From Erythrobasidium yunnanense (Eukaryota; Basidiomycota; Cystobasidiomycetes; Erythrobasidiales; Erythrobasidiaceae), in NCBI GenBank assembly GCA_001600175.1, contig BCJC01000001.1, forward strand, positions 4,139,652 through 4,203,651: 64,000 nt of DNA, in the 5' to 3' direction. The translations under genes were made by a program, and so were the position numbers. Below the pieces are notes generated by a model that worked only from the letters and a program-made list of their open reading frames with translations, was not told the DNA's origin and ran no database searches. Positions 1-10,268 of this stretch are shown piece after piece. How positions within the stretch are numbered: the stretch's first letter is position 1; each line of letters starts with the position of its first letter.

Positions 1-958
1 CGCCGTAGAGACCTTTGGTCGTGATGTACGAGTATATAGGTGCTCTCTGATGCTTCCTTATACCTGATTCTGCCGACATGCCGTAGCCTAGTGGACCAGC
101 CGCAATGGCCATCTGTATTGATGAAGGCGTTAGTCGGGGTTGCGGAATGTTGAAAGGTGCCTACCTCAGCGCCCAATGTCACTTTATGGGACATGAAGCC
201 TTTCACTGCTGCATCTGTATTGAGGATAAGGACCGAGTTGTACACATCCAGTCCGAAACTGAAGCCGAGGGACAGATTGTTCGGGCAAATAAAGCTGGGC
301 TGGGTCCAGGCTGCAGATTTTACAATCTGATCAGCGCTCAAATTGCTTGGAAACGAGCAGGATTGACGTACATCCATCGGACTTGCGAATAACGATGAGC
401 CCTCCTCCACCGGAACCCCCAAGAGGGGGTTGAGCTGTTCTCATAGCTGTAAAGATAACGATGCCTTTTGCGTTCTGGCCAAAATACATCTTTTCAGCCT
501 TGCTCCGTACAAAACGGCTAATCCAAGCGTACCTTGATGACAGACGGAGGGATCTTGCGGAACACTCTATGTTTCCGTGGCTTCTCTTTTTTGCCTGTAG
601 TCGTACTACTGCTTGGCGCCGATTTCTCGTCTGGCTCCTCTAGAGTAGGTAGGCCTTGCGTGCAGAACAGCCTTAGAATCTTCGTACATTTCTCCAGTTC
701 CAGCGGCCAGTCGCCCGTAACAGGCCAGAAGCCTGCAAATATGTTTCTTTAGCTCGAGAGTACGTCAAGAGTGCCAGTCATGGAAGGTATTGACACACTT
801 TCGACACCGGCTTTGGCAGCCAGACGATTAGCATGCTTGCCAGCCCAGTCGCTAGCGACTGTTATTCTATCAATGCTCTTGTTGGCCAATCTCTTCCAGC
901 TCCTGTCGTTCTTGAAGACATTTGAGCTCTGTATGTTTGGGTCAGTCGGGGTGGACAT
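1..958 (-). CDS. SYLF-domain (Ysc84/SH3YL1-like) protein, 3' end outside the window
   Basis: SYLF domains bind phosphoinositides and, in Ysc84, actin, at endocytic membranes; the role here is inferred from family only. The start codon is at 958. Exons that keep frame are 958-799, 732-533, 474-372, 310-165 and 112 to beyond position 1, with 52-66 nt introns. Visible SYLF landmarks are FWP after the first junction, a region reading NAKGIVIFTAMR, a GGSGGGG loop, SDGSW-QPSFI, and VLILNTDAAVKGF followed by VTLGAEMAIAAGPLG. The C-terminal exons lie off the left edge. It is a close paralogue of the gene at 1561-2887, with all visible introns at the same positions. Confidence 0.85.
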
Positions 959-1560
959 AGATGGGCCTTATCGAGAGGTGGTTGAGAGTGAATCAGACGC
1001 TCAGAGGGACGAGATGGATGGTTCGTAAGAGGAAGAGAACAGATGTCAACCCGTCATCGCCTTGTGCTCTACGCTGTGCAAAGCGTATCGGCGAAGGAAG
1101 AGAAGCGGACTCGGACGTCGTGGGCACCCCGAACTTGGCAGATGACAGCCATACCAGTAGCTCCAAAGGTCTTGGTGTCCTTGCGTGCGACTGGCTTTCA
1201 TCGTTCCCTACAGGCTGAACACCAGTTCCAGACTTGCAATTCTGCACGGCGGGGCAAGATAGGTATTGTCGTAGCTGCTCAAAAGATGCTGCCTGTAGGT
1301 GGACAAGTAACAATGATGAGAACGTCCGCCTTTGCTGCTTCCTCTGTCTAACTACTCGTGGTCACGTGTTATGAAGCTGCAGACTCTGTGCCCAGTCAGT
1401 CAGGAACTATGAAGTGTCTGGCTCAAGGCTACAGCACAGAATGACGAAGACAGGAGCGGTTGCAGGGCGATCCTTGCCTGATTTCGGGGATGTTGGAGTG
1501 CTACACAGGAAGGGTTAGTGATACATAGGCATCCCGAATATAGGTATATCCTTCGGTGGA
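959..1560. other. intergenic: 5' side of the first SYLF gene, 3' side of the second
   Basis: About 600 bases. Open frames on both strands are short, lack family motifs and do not join into a spliced frame. I take it as the promoter of the upstream-facing SYLF gene plus the 3' flank of its neighbour. Confidence 0.5.
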
Positions 1561-2887
1561 TTATATAGGCCTTTCCAACCGTACCGGAGGAGCAGGAGGG
1601 CCTGTTCCTGCAGCCTCTTGCTCCAGAGGGACAGCTGAAACTGCTTCCTGACCATGCGTTTGCGCGACTTCCGTAACCTTCTCGTCACTGTCATATTCTA
1701 ATGCAGAGCCTTGAGCCACGCCCGTTTCCGCTTCGTGCAGAGCTCGGCGAAGTGCAACCGTCCCAGGTAATGGCTGTACTCTGCCTTCAAAAATATCTGC
1801 AGGCTTGACGTCCCTCATGCTATTTATGACAGGGCATCAGTCAATATATCGAAGGCAAAGGTGCGTCTATAAGCTTACTTGTACGCTATCGCATTCTCGT
1901 CCGGCCGGTGTACGAAGAGCTGACCAACAACAGAGATGCCAGCGTATAGACCCTTTGTAGTGATGTATGAGAATATAGGCGCCCTTTCGTCCACTTTGAC
2001 GCCAGATTCTGCCGACATGCCATATCCTAATGGTCCGGTCGCGATGGCCATCTGCAGCATAAGCTTGTCAATTACGGTAGTTCAGACAGGTGTAGGACTG
2101 AAGAGACATACTTCAGCGCCTACGGTCACTTTGTACGACATGAAGCCTTGTACCGCAGCGTCTGTATTGAGAATAAGGACGGCATTGTAGACGTCCAAGC
2201 CGAAGCTGAAGCCCGCAGAAAGATTGTTCGGGTAGATGAAGCTTGGCTCAGACCATGCTGTAAGCGTATCAAAGGGTGAGTACTCGTATACTCGACGGAC
2301 AAATGCGACGGACATCCATCTGGCTTCCGAAGCAGGACAACGCCGCCTCCTCCAGATCCTCCGAATGGAGCAGTGGACGTTCTCATAGCTGTGAAGATAA
2401 CTATCCCTTTTGCGTTCTGTGTTTGAGAGAGTCAATCGTCTGTCCCACGAACATCGCTGAAATGGGGAAGCACCTTGATGACGCTTGGAGGGATCTTGCG
2501 GTAGACTTTATGTTTCTGCTGCTCTGATTTCTTGCCCTTACTTGCGTTCAGGCTGCCCGAGGTTGATGTCTCATTCGACTCCACCACAGTCGGCAGGCCT
2601 TTCGTACAGAACACTCTGAGAATCTTCTCGCATTTCTCAAGCTCCAGAGGATGATCTCCCGTCGTAGGCCAGAAGCCTGTACCCAAACCATATCAGCCAA
2701 CATGTTGCTTCTTGTTTCGACGTGACCCACGTTCTACGCCAGCTTTAGTTCCCAGGCGATTAGCATGACCGCCAGCCCAGTCGCTGGCTATGGTCACTTT
2801 GTCGATGCCTTTATTAGCCCATCTCTTCCACGACTTGTCGCTCGCAAAGATATTCGAGCTGAAAGCCTGTTTGCTTGGATCACTCAT
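1561..2887 (-). CDS. SYLF-domain (Ysc84/SH3YL1-like) protein, complete
   Basis: A complete six-exon gene: 2887-2731, 2676-2474, 2416-2314, 2257-2112, 2051-1879 and 1819-1561, giving 346 residues. The N-terminus holds a conserved segment (SDWAGGHANRLGTKAGVE) and then FWPTTGD. The SYLF core shows KIPPSVIKNAKGIVIF, a GGSGGGG loop, KPDGSWSEPSFI, VLILNTDAAVQGFMSYKVTVG and the closing YITTKGLYAGISVVG. The tail after the domain (about 85 residues) is acidic and proline-rich with no SH3 domain, unlike yeast Ysc84. It probably acts at membranes in endocytosis or actin patches (inference from family). It is tandem with the paralogue at 1-958. Confidence 0.9.
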
Positions 2888-3192
2888 AAATGATCCTCTT
2901 CGGGTGTGAGCTTTAAGAGACCAGGTAGAGAAGAGTACGTCGAAGCAGAAGATGTGCTGCTATCATCCTCCGCAAGATTTTGTATTTCATGTCGTTTCAC
3001 TGTTTCCGTGCGCTCCGGACGTTGCGGACATAGCTAGATAGGGAAGAAATTGCAGGAATTCAACGTAATCATTTCGCGTGAAAGTAGCACTGCTACAAAG
3101 CTATTGGGCGACAGAACGTATTGTTGCCTGGTTTTCATGCTCCAACCTCATCTCACCCTCTCTCATTGTACTTACTCTGACTCAGTCTCCTG
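2888..3192. other. intergenic
   Basis: About 300 bases between the SYLF start at 2887 and the stop of the F-box-like gene at 3193. Nothing coding was recognised; it presumably holds the SYLF promoter. Confidence 0.5.
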
Positions 3193-4457
3193 TTACAGAT
3201 ACCGCTCGATACATTCGATGTTCCTCCTATCACAAGTTTGCCTGAGCACGGTTGGCTCGATGACTTCCATGCCTTCGCTATCTGTCTCCACGTACACTCT
3301 CGTAAGGTTTGGCAAGATCGTAGGGTTGTCATTAAGGCACGCAGCCAAAATATTCTTCGCCTCTTCGTCTGGTAACAGGAGTCGAAGGGATCGAAGAGAA
3401 GGTGGGAGATGGGCGTATCGCGTCTCGGTCGCCCGCTGCAAGTGAAGATACTCCAGTTTAGGCGTAAGTGTTGCCAGCGTGTCGTCGCCATAGAGTGTCG
3501 CGTATCTGAGGTTGCCCTCGTCTTCCTTTCCATCATCACTATCCTCGCTGATGGCGCCTTGACTGTCATATCCATCATCGGAATCATCCTCGTCCTCGTC
3601 TAAGTCTCTCAGCTGGGCTGGCCTAAGGCCTTCTAGACTTCTCAGATATTTTCCTTGCAGCCCAAGTATGGCCCGAACGAGCTTCGATGACAGATTGGGA
3701 TCGAGGTCCAGTTGAGTAAGGCGACATGTACATTTGCTGATAAGGCATGTTATGAAAGGTGTCAAGTCGTCGCAGAAGAGCAATCCACCTTCATCTGGCA
3801 TATAGAGGCCGAGTTTGGATAGCTTTGGAAAGGTAGCGTCTGAATTCGCTAATAGCCTGAAGCCCTTCTTGCTTCTATCGCCGACTCCTGCAATCATGAG
3901 GCACTCAAGAGTTTCGGCTGCTTTTAGAATTAACTGGATCCATCGTCCGGCTGTGCTTTCCGTAGACCAGTCACGGCAGTCGATGTCCAAATGTCGAAGA
4001 CGATGAAACTGAAGAGCGAGCCATAGAGATGGCCGGAACTCGTTCGTACTGACGCTAAGCTCCACCGGAGCAATATGCTGCAGTACCGACAGTGTGTATT
4101 TGACATCCTCCGCTGGGAAGAACTTCCAGCTTCGTATGTAGACGAGTTTAAAGTCTCTACAGAAGGGAGTCTCAGAGAGCAGGTGTTTGCCGAGAGATGA
4201 TGTTGCAGCTTCTAGTGGTTCTATCACGAAGGTGGTACAGTCGTATAAGGTCGCGCGAAGGCCTGGATAAAGCCGCTTCGACAGGGTGAGGTAGTCTGTA
4301 GAGGATGCCATTCACAACCAGCCCCAGCACCTAGAGTTAGTGGTGGATCCGCAGCTGACCTACCTATCGCCCGCTCCCGAGGAACTGATGGCCAGACATA
4401 CTGGAATATTTCGCGGTGCATGTCACTGCCCAATCGCTCGAGCGTACACTCTGCCAT
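3193..4457 (-). CDS. F-box-like protein with leucine-rich-repeat-type body
   Basis: Two exons, 4457-4364 and 4295-3193, joined by a 68-nt intron, encode 398 residues. After splicing the N-terminus reads as an F-box-like helix set: LERLGSDMHREIFQYV, then IDYLTLSKRLYPGL and LYDCTTFVI. The start at 4457 places this motif at the N-terminus as usual; an upstream in-frame ATG at 4520 is possible. The body has irregular leucine-rich segments (for example FHRLRHLDIDC and LTQLDLDPNL) typical of fungal F-box proteins that present substrates to SCF ubiquitin ligases. A strongly acidic stretch (DEDEDDSDDGYD and following) lies around residue 265. The specific substrate cannot be told. A second gene of similar layout is at 24186-25993. 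Confidence 0.75.
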
Positions 4458-5686
4458 CTTATGCGAAGTTGGGATCCAGTCGAATGAGAACAGGTGTAGG
4501 AAACCAAGAAGGGATTTCATCTCGAATCCTTGATGGGCGAGCTTTGGTTGCTTGGGCGACTATCTCGGAGGGCTCATGCGTATGACAGATTCCAAATGCA
4601 AAGAGAGCGTCATACGGGAACAGGTATCGGAAGCGTGTTGATGTGTGCTGTGTGTGTCTGCATTGCTGTCCGCAGAATGATCATCGGTAGCGAAGGCAGG
4701 CGCTGTGAACATAGGCCAGGCTGGTGTAGAAAGATGTCCAGAGGCTTGACATCTATCTGTATAATGGTCACGTTAGGGTACTTGTCAGGGCGGAAGTCAC
4801 TTCTCGCTATACGTACGCTTCTTGCGTTTAATTCTCTTGGGAAATAGAGTTTGGTGCCTGGGCCTGGGCGAACAACAAAGCAAGGTCACAAAGTTTGAGC
4901 AGATCATTTGCAATTTGGCAGTGTAAACATTGATCAGCAGAGCAGACAATGATGCGCGCTTGGCTACGTCAAGCCAGCTGCTCTGGCCCGTGTAAACGAG
5001 CCAAAAGAGAGAGAGTTTGCATCGGTTTCGCGAGATGGTAAATCGACCTCAAAGGCATAGCGTCTGTCTTGCATCTGTATCATCCTGTATTACCTCGTAA
5101 CAGCGGAAGACCGAGACTTCCAAGCCGTAGAAAGTCGACGAGCCTTTTCCCTCAGTGCTCCAAGGTCAGCAGACCGCTCGCTATCGAAGCTGGATCGCCA
5201 GCAGCTTTTCTTATCTTTCTTCAAATTCATACAGGCTGCTGGTAGTGCTCTCTGCAACTTGCTCTAGCATCCGACATCAGAGCTGGCAGCTACAAGCTGA
5301 GCCCTGCGCGTGACGTCGAGCCAGTCGAGGTGGGATGAGAAGTCAGCTTTTGAAGAAAGTCGCAGAAACAAGGCTGATCCATTGCTTATCTGATCAAGCT
5401 GTCAGACTTAGCTATCCACACTCCTTTACACCCACGCTCGTTCAAAAACATCGAAAAAGTGTAAGCCAAGAACCGGTTGCCCAGCTCTTGCAAAGCGACC
5501 CTTTGAAAAGAAAGCTGACCTTCGTTCAGATCGATTCTGAGATAGCTCTTTTATCTACACCGGGTACATCTCCAATCACAGGCTGGTCCTACGCTGTTTG
5601 AACGACATCCGTCACCCCGTGCGCAGCAATCAGTGCTGGCTGTCAAGCGCCAAACACGCTCAACGGCTGTCGCCAAACACGCCTGA
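4458..5686. other. intergenic: divergent promoters of the F-box-like and Rab-like genes
   Basis: About 1.2 kb. It contains only short open frames (one of 88 codons at 5335-5601 would be an upstream ORF in the Rab leader). No RNA gene or repeat was recognised. The genes on either side point outward, so both promoters should lie here. Confidence 0.5.
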
Positions 5687-8107
5687 ATGAAGTATTCCAT
5701 CACATCTGGCAATATGGCAGCAATCACCGCTACTCCGCTGGTCCAGTCGCCATCCGCGCAGTCAAGCGCCAGCAGTTCGAGCAGTCTTGCGACGCTCAGC
5801 AGTCCCGGTAGCGCGACGAGCGCGAGCAGCAGTAGCAGCATTGCAACCATCAATACTTTGGAACTATCTTCATCATCCTCCGACGAGAGCAGCAACGAGA
5901 CGGCCATTGGATCGACCAGAACGACATCGACGCGTCGACCAAAAAGCAGCAGCAGCAGCAAGAAGGAAAGATCGCATTTCCCACGACACACGCTGCTTGA
6001 CTACGACAATGATTATCGCGGGACAACAATGCGCGACATCGCTGAGGAGAGCACCAGCCCAAATGCAGGACCAAGCTCAGATCAGCATTTTGTTGGAAAT
6101 CGTCAGCATCTCGTTCGCAGTCATACTGTGGATAGCGTACCTAGGATAGGTCTGCATCAACTTGCAGAAGAAGAAGGAACATCTGCAACTTCGATATCTC
6201 AGTCTGGCTTGAATCAGCACCACCCTCCGGCAGTTCGGGCTCGAGCCCATTCATCACGAAACCTATCCTCTCTTGGATCCTCCGCTGTTGACAGTACTCC
6301 TGAGAGTGTGTATCCATACACATCCCAGCTACCCGTCTCGTCTGGCTCATCACGACGCGCGGCTGGACTTGGCAGCAGAAACATCAGTCGCAGTCCTCCA
6401 CTATCAAACGACATTCTACCATCACAATCTGCCTCTTATTTTGAGACATCGCCTAATCGCATACCTCCAGCACAGCAAGGCTGTCCATCCTCCGACTCTG
6501 AGGCCAGCAGACACCTGGCCAGACTGTCTTTGTCTGCTACAAACCCGGACCTGAGCCGGCGACAAAAGAGTAGCACGACGAGTGAAGTAGGAGGAGCAGA
6601 TCTCACTGGTGGACGCAACAACTCTGGCAGCATAGACGCAAGTCAGCGCTATCGCAAAACATCCCTAGGCAACGCGTTCAATCCGACTTCGAGGCATCAT
6701 CAAGCTTCTATACCTCGGTCGCAGTCGCAGTATCCTCATCAACCTCCTCATAAACGCACACTATCAGAATTTTCATCTGCTGGCTCAACAATGCCTGCTC
6801 CTCTACTTCATAGCCACACCGTCCCCAGCGGCGTGCCTACTTTCACGAACAGTAGTGCATCGACAAGTCGGCGGCCTACTTCGCTGGTGGATCCTTACTC
6901 GTATTCTGCTTCTTCAGCAGAGGTGAATAACCCAAATATCTCGCCAAATCGGGCCACGCGACAGGCGTACAATCCGTCTGGAACGTCAGATACCCTCTTG
7001 TCAGCGGAGAGACAGTCGCCGCAACAAGGCGGTTCATCTGCATCTGGCTCGGGATACGGCAACTCAGCAGCTGGTACGAGATATGAGACGGAACGCGAAG
7101 CTGCTCGGTCGAATCAATTGGAAGCGAAGATAGTGCTGCTAGGCAGACAAGGCGTAGGAAAGACTGTAAGCGTATACTTGCATTTCAGGCCAGAGGAAAT
7201 GCTGATAATGCTGCTGTCTACAGTCACTCGTGCATCGGTATATGACCGGACAGTTCTCCTCTTCTCTTCCGACTACTATTGGCGCTTCTTTCCTTGTCAA
7301 GAAACTCGTCATGGATGGCGTCAAAGTGCGATTGCAAATCTGGGACACAGCGGGACAAGAGCGATTCAGAAGCATGGTAGGTCGAGCAAACACGCTACCA
7401 CCTGCATACATAAGCTAACAAGGCTGTCTTTTCAGGCACCGATGTACTATCGCGGCGCACATGCTGCTATTCTGGTCTACGACATTACTTCGGAAGACTC
7501 GCTGGCAGACGTTCGAGTCTGGCTAGACGAACTCCGCCGCAATATGAGCAGTGACCTCATCGTCCAGATAGTCGGCAACAAAGTCGACGCAGCTCATCAT
7601 CGGAAAGTGGATCTTGAAGCTGCAAAACTCCTGATCGAGAAATGGCTAGTGGAGGACGACCCGGCAGCGAAAGGAAGAACGGCTTCTGAGACGCTCAGCC
7701 CTACAAGGGAGTCATCTCGTGCAGGTGGTCTGCCTTCATTCGGTCTTTCGCGGTCAAACTCCAATCGCTCGCGAGCGGGCACAATGCCTTCATCCTCTTC
7801 CGTGAATACACTTTCTCCCGCTTCCTCCTCCTTACTCCGCATAAACTTCGCTGCATCCTCACAAAACCCTCAAGCCAACCAACCTGATCTCCCAGCTTTC
7901 AAAGACATCGGCATCTCGGAAGTTTCAGCAAAAGCAGACTTCGATGAGAGCATCGAAGATCTGTTCTTGACTATCACGTCGAAGCTGGTGGAGAGAAAAG
8001 TCCAGATTGAGCATGATAGAGTATTGAGGAGTAAAGACTCTATCATGATTACGAAGGAAGGAGATAGCAAGGTGCAGGACGCGACGAGGATATGGGGGTG
8101 CTGCTAA
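5687..8107 (+). CDS. Rab-family small GTPase with long serine-rich N-terminal extension and an insert before G5
   Basis: Three exons, 5687-7165, 7224-7376 and 7436-8107, encode 767 residues. Both introns (58 and 59 nt) are also open in frame, so an unspliced reading gives a false 806-residue protein; splicing restores the GTPase. Residues 1-480 are low-complexity, serine-rich and presumably disordered. The G domain follows: P-loop GRQGVGKT, then SLVHRYMTGQFSSSLPTTIG (switch I), [20 protein letters not shown] (G3/switch II), GNKVD (G4) and SEVSAK (G5). Around 85 serine-rich residues are inserted between G4 and G5. The C-terminus WGCC is a double-cysteine geranylgeranylation signal, so the protein should be membrane-tethered. 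The APMYYRGA segment resembles the Rab5/Ypt5 group of endosomal Rabs, but exact subfamily is uncertain. Confidence 0.88.
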   Translation: [806 protein letters not shown]

Positions 8108-9263
8108 TAAAGGCTTGCATGGCCATCTGACATGGGATGGATCAGCGCGGACAGGATGATCCAGTTATGCAGTTCAGGGAGCCAACGGTACTCTACATTT
8201 CCGAGTACGCACGTAAGAGCCTGCCAAGGGGCGAACCTACACGCAACTGCGTACTATGGACGTTTACGAAATCAGTTACGTGAGACTTTTATGATGCTGG
8301 CAGTTAGGGCCGAAGTAGTATCTGTATCGATTCTCTGTCCATGTTGATGTTCTTATTAGGCTTTTTCACGTACTTGCAACGATCATGGGTTTCTCTTACC
8401 CGCGAGAGTCCAATTCTCTCCGTGTCGTTTCCTCACCCGTATACTCGTTCTACCAAGCACCCCTCCCCGCTCCCTCCTCACTTCCTCTCCCGCTACAGCG
8501 CTTACAACTCTGGCACTCGCACGCAACTGCTTGGCTTCCTGCTAGTGAGGACCAAAGAGAGCGACCTAGAAGGCAGCTTGACTGAGTCATGGCAAGAGAC
8601 CTATGTGAAGGGCTATAACAGATGTCATGGCTCGAAGAAGAACGGCGACGATTTTGTCATACCGTACAGCCTTTCTGCCCGGAAGCCCGCAGGGAAAAAC
8701 CTCGTATTTTCCCCTAAAGTTCTGAAGCGCATCAATATCACTGCAATCTACCATGCTGCGCATGTGCGAGTCAATCAAGGTCCGTGTGAGATCAGCTACA
8801 ATCACGAGTGATTGCGTCTATGAGATGGATATCGATGGGTGCAGATGGGAGGATACCTCAAAGCAGCTCGCCCTGTACCGCAAGAACTGAGACTCGAGCT
8901 GAGCTGACAAGCATCTTGTATTGGTGATCCCCTGCCGTTGTGCTTTCCGAGTTATGAGATTGAGATGAAAATCATGAAGTTTTGTGACAGTCGACTTCCG
9001 CAGATCCTAGAGAGGACGAACAAGAGAGACATCCTTGACGCTAGAAGCAGAGATATCGGAGGAATTGCTGCATGCAGTTTCTACCAAAGTTACGATTTCC
9101 ATGGAGGTCAGGCAGCAATCTGGCAGGGCCTCGATCTGTGTGGAAGCAGGAACTACGTTGTAAACGCGTTGGAGAGCTCGTAACGTCAACATTCGTCCCG
9201 CTTGATGTTGTACTTCATCCAAGCCTTGCACCCTTCGCTCTTGCTCCTCCCAAAACTTCGACC
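8108..9263. other. intergenic, with one doubtful 156-codon open frame
   Basis: About 1.15 kb between the Rab-like stop and the Prp19-like start. A plus-strand frame at 8341-8811 is open for 156 codons but has no recognisable motif and no support from splicing, so I do not call it. A minus-strand frame at 9007-9393 is antisense to the U-box exons. The rest is taken as 3' flank and promoter. Confidence 0.4.
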
Positions 9264-10069
9264 ATGTTTTGCGCAAGTAAGCAGCGGGAAACGCTACGAG
9301 AGTGATACAAACGAAAGTACTGACTATATGACGCCTCGGTACAGTTTCTGGCACGGCGCCCCTCCATCCTGTCATTTCTGTAAAATCTGGCAACGTCTAC
9401 GAAAAGGAGCTGATTCTGCAGTACCTTAAGTGAGCAGAAGCGATGGCGTAATGTCTACATGTACACATACTGATTGCGATATCGCTGCAGAAACAACGAC
9501 TCGAAAGACCCCATCACTGGCGAAATCCTATCCGAGGACGACCTTATTGCTGTGAAGACCTGTAAGTGATTACTTACAACGCACATCTATACATCTACAC
9601 ACTCCGAACGATGAACACATACAATAAAAGCTAGGACTAGAAGGCTGATTCTGAAGGTCGGCCTTCAAACCGTCGACCCTGTGATGCTTTATTACTTATC
9701 TACATTATCTGACCACCCCTACCTCTCTCATCAGTCATACAAGCATACGTAGACACATATGCTGATTGTTCGGTCTGTTTCCTCCCTTTAGCTCCTTCTG
9801 CGCCTGCACCTCCACCGCGGCCGCCCAATCTCACATCAGTTCCTGCGCTGCTGCACGTTCTGCAGAACGAATGGGACACAGTCATGCTCGAGACACTGTC
9901 GCTTCGCAAGCAGAACGCTCAGCTGCGACAAGAGCTTAGCCATTCGCTATACAAGGAAGACGCAACTATGCGCGTATTGGCACGAACGATCAGGGAAAGA
10001 GATGAGGCAAGAGATGCACTGGCGAACATCCAGCAGACGCTGGCGGCCGACGGGACAGCAGACGAGTAG
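9264..10069 (+). CDS. Prp19-like U-box protein lacking WD40 repeats
   Basis: Four exons, 9264-9276, 9345-9429, 9491-9561 and 9792-10069, encode about 148 residues. The spliced start MFCAISG and the U-box (HPVISVKSGNVYEKELI, then DPITGEILSEDDLIAVKT) match Prp19, the spliceosomal E3 ubiquitin ligase. Next come a proline stretch and the Prp19 tetramerisation coiled coil (VPALLHVLQNEWDTVMLETL, RQELSHSLYKEDATMRVLAR). A stop follows at 10067-10069, where full Prp19 (about 500 residues) would continue into a WD40 domain. The neighbour on the opposite strand begins 200 bases later and no WD40-like sequence is seen downstream. The first exon carries only 13 coding bases. Intron 3 (230 nt) is unusually long, and a donor-like GTAGGG overlaps the stop. 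Confidence 0.85.
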
Positions 10070-10268
10070 GGAAGTGTGGCCGGAGGAGAGTTAGTGTCCA
10101 TGGCCAAAGTGTTGTATGCTGTATCTACGGCTTGTATACCGCCAAACAATGACAGTGTATATCTACACAGCACAAAGATATAGTAGGCCAACGAAGCCAG
10201 CCAGTCACTGCCGTCTATCTGACCAATGCTAGCGAGACACGCCTCGACGAAAATACCTTGTCTGTTGC

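Noticed and set aside
993-1313. 106-codon minus-strand open frame upstream of the first SYLF gene
   Set aside because: No motifs, and overlapping frames on the other strand are equally long.
5815-5965. agc/cag-type repeats that looked like a microsatellite
   Set aside because: They encode the serine runs of the Rab N-terminal extension in frame, so they are coding low complexity.
8341-8811. 156-codon plus-strand open frame
   Set aside because: No motifs, awkward composition and no splice partners; could be chance in a 1.1-kb spacer.
9007-9393. 128-codon minus-strand open frame with one hydrophobic stretch
   Set aside because: It is antisense to the well-supported first two U-box exons of the Prp19-like gene and has no recognised family.
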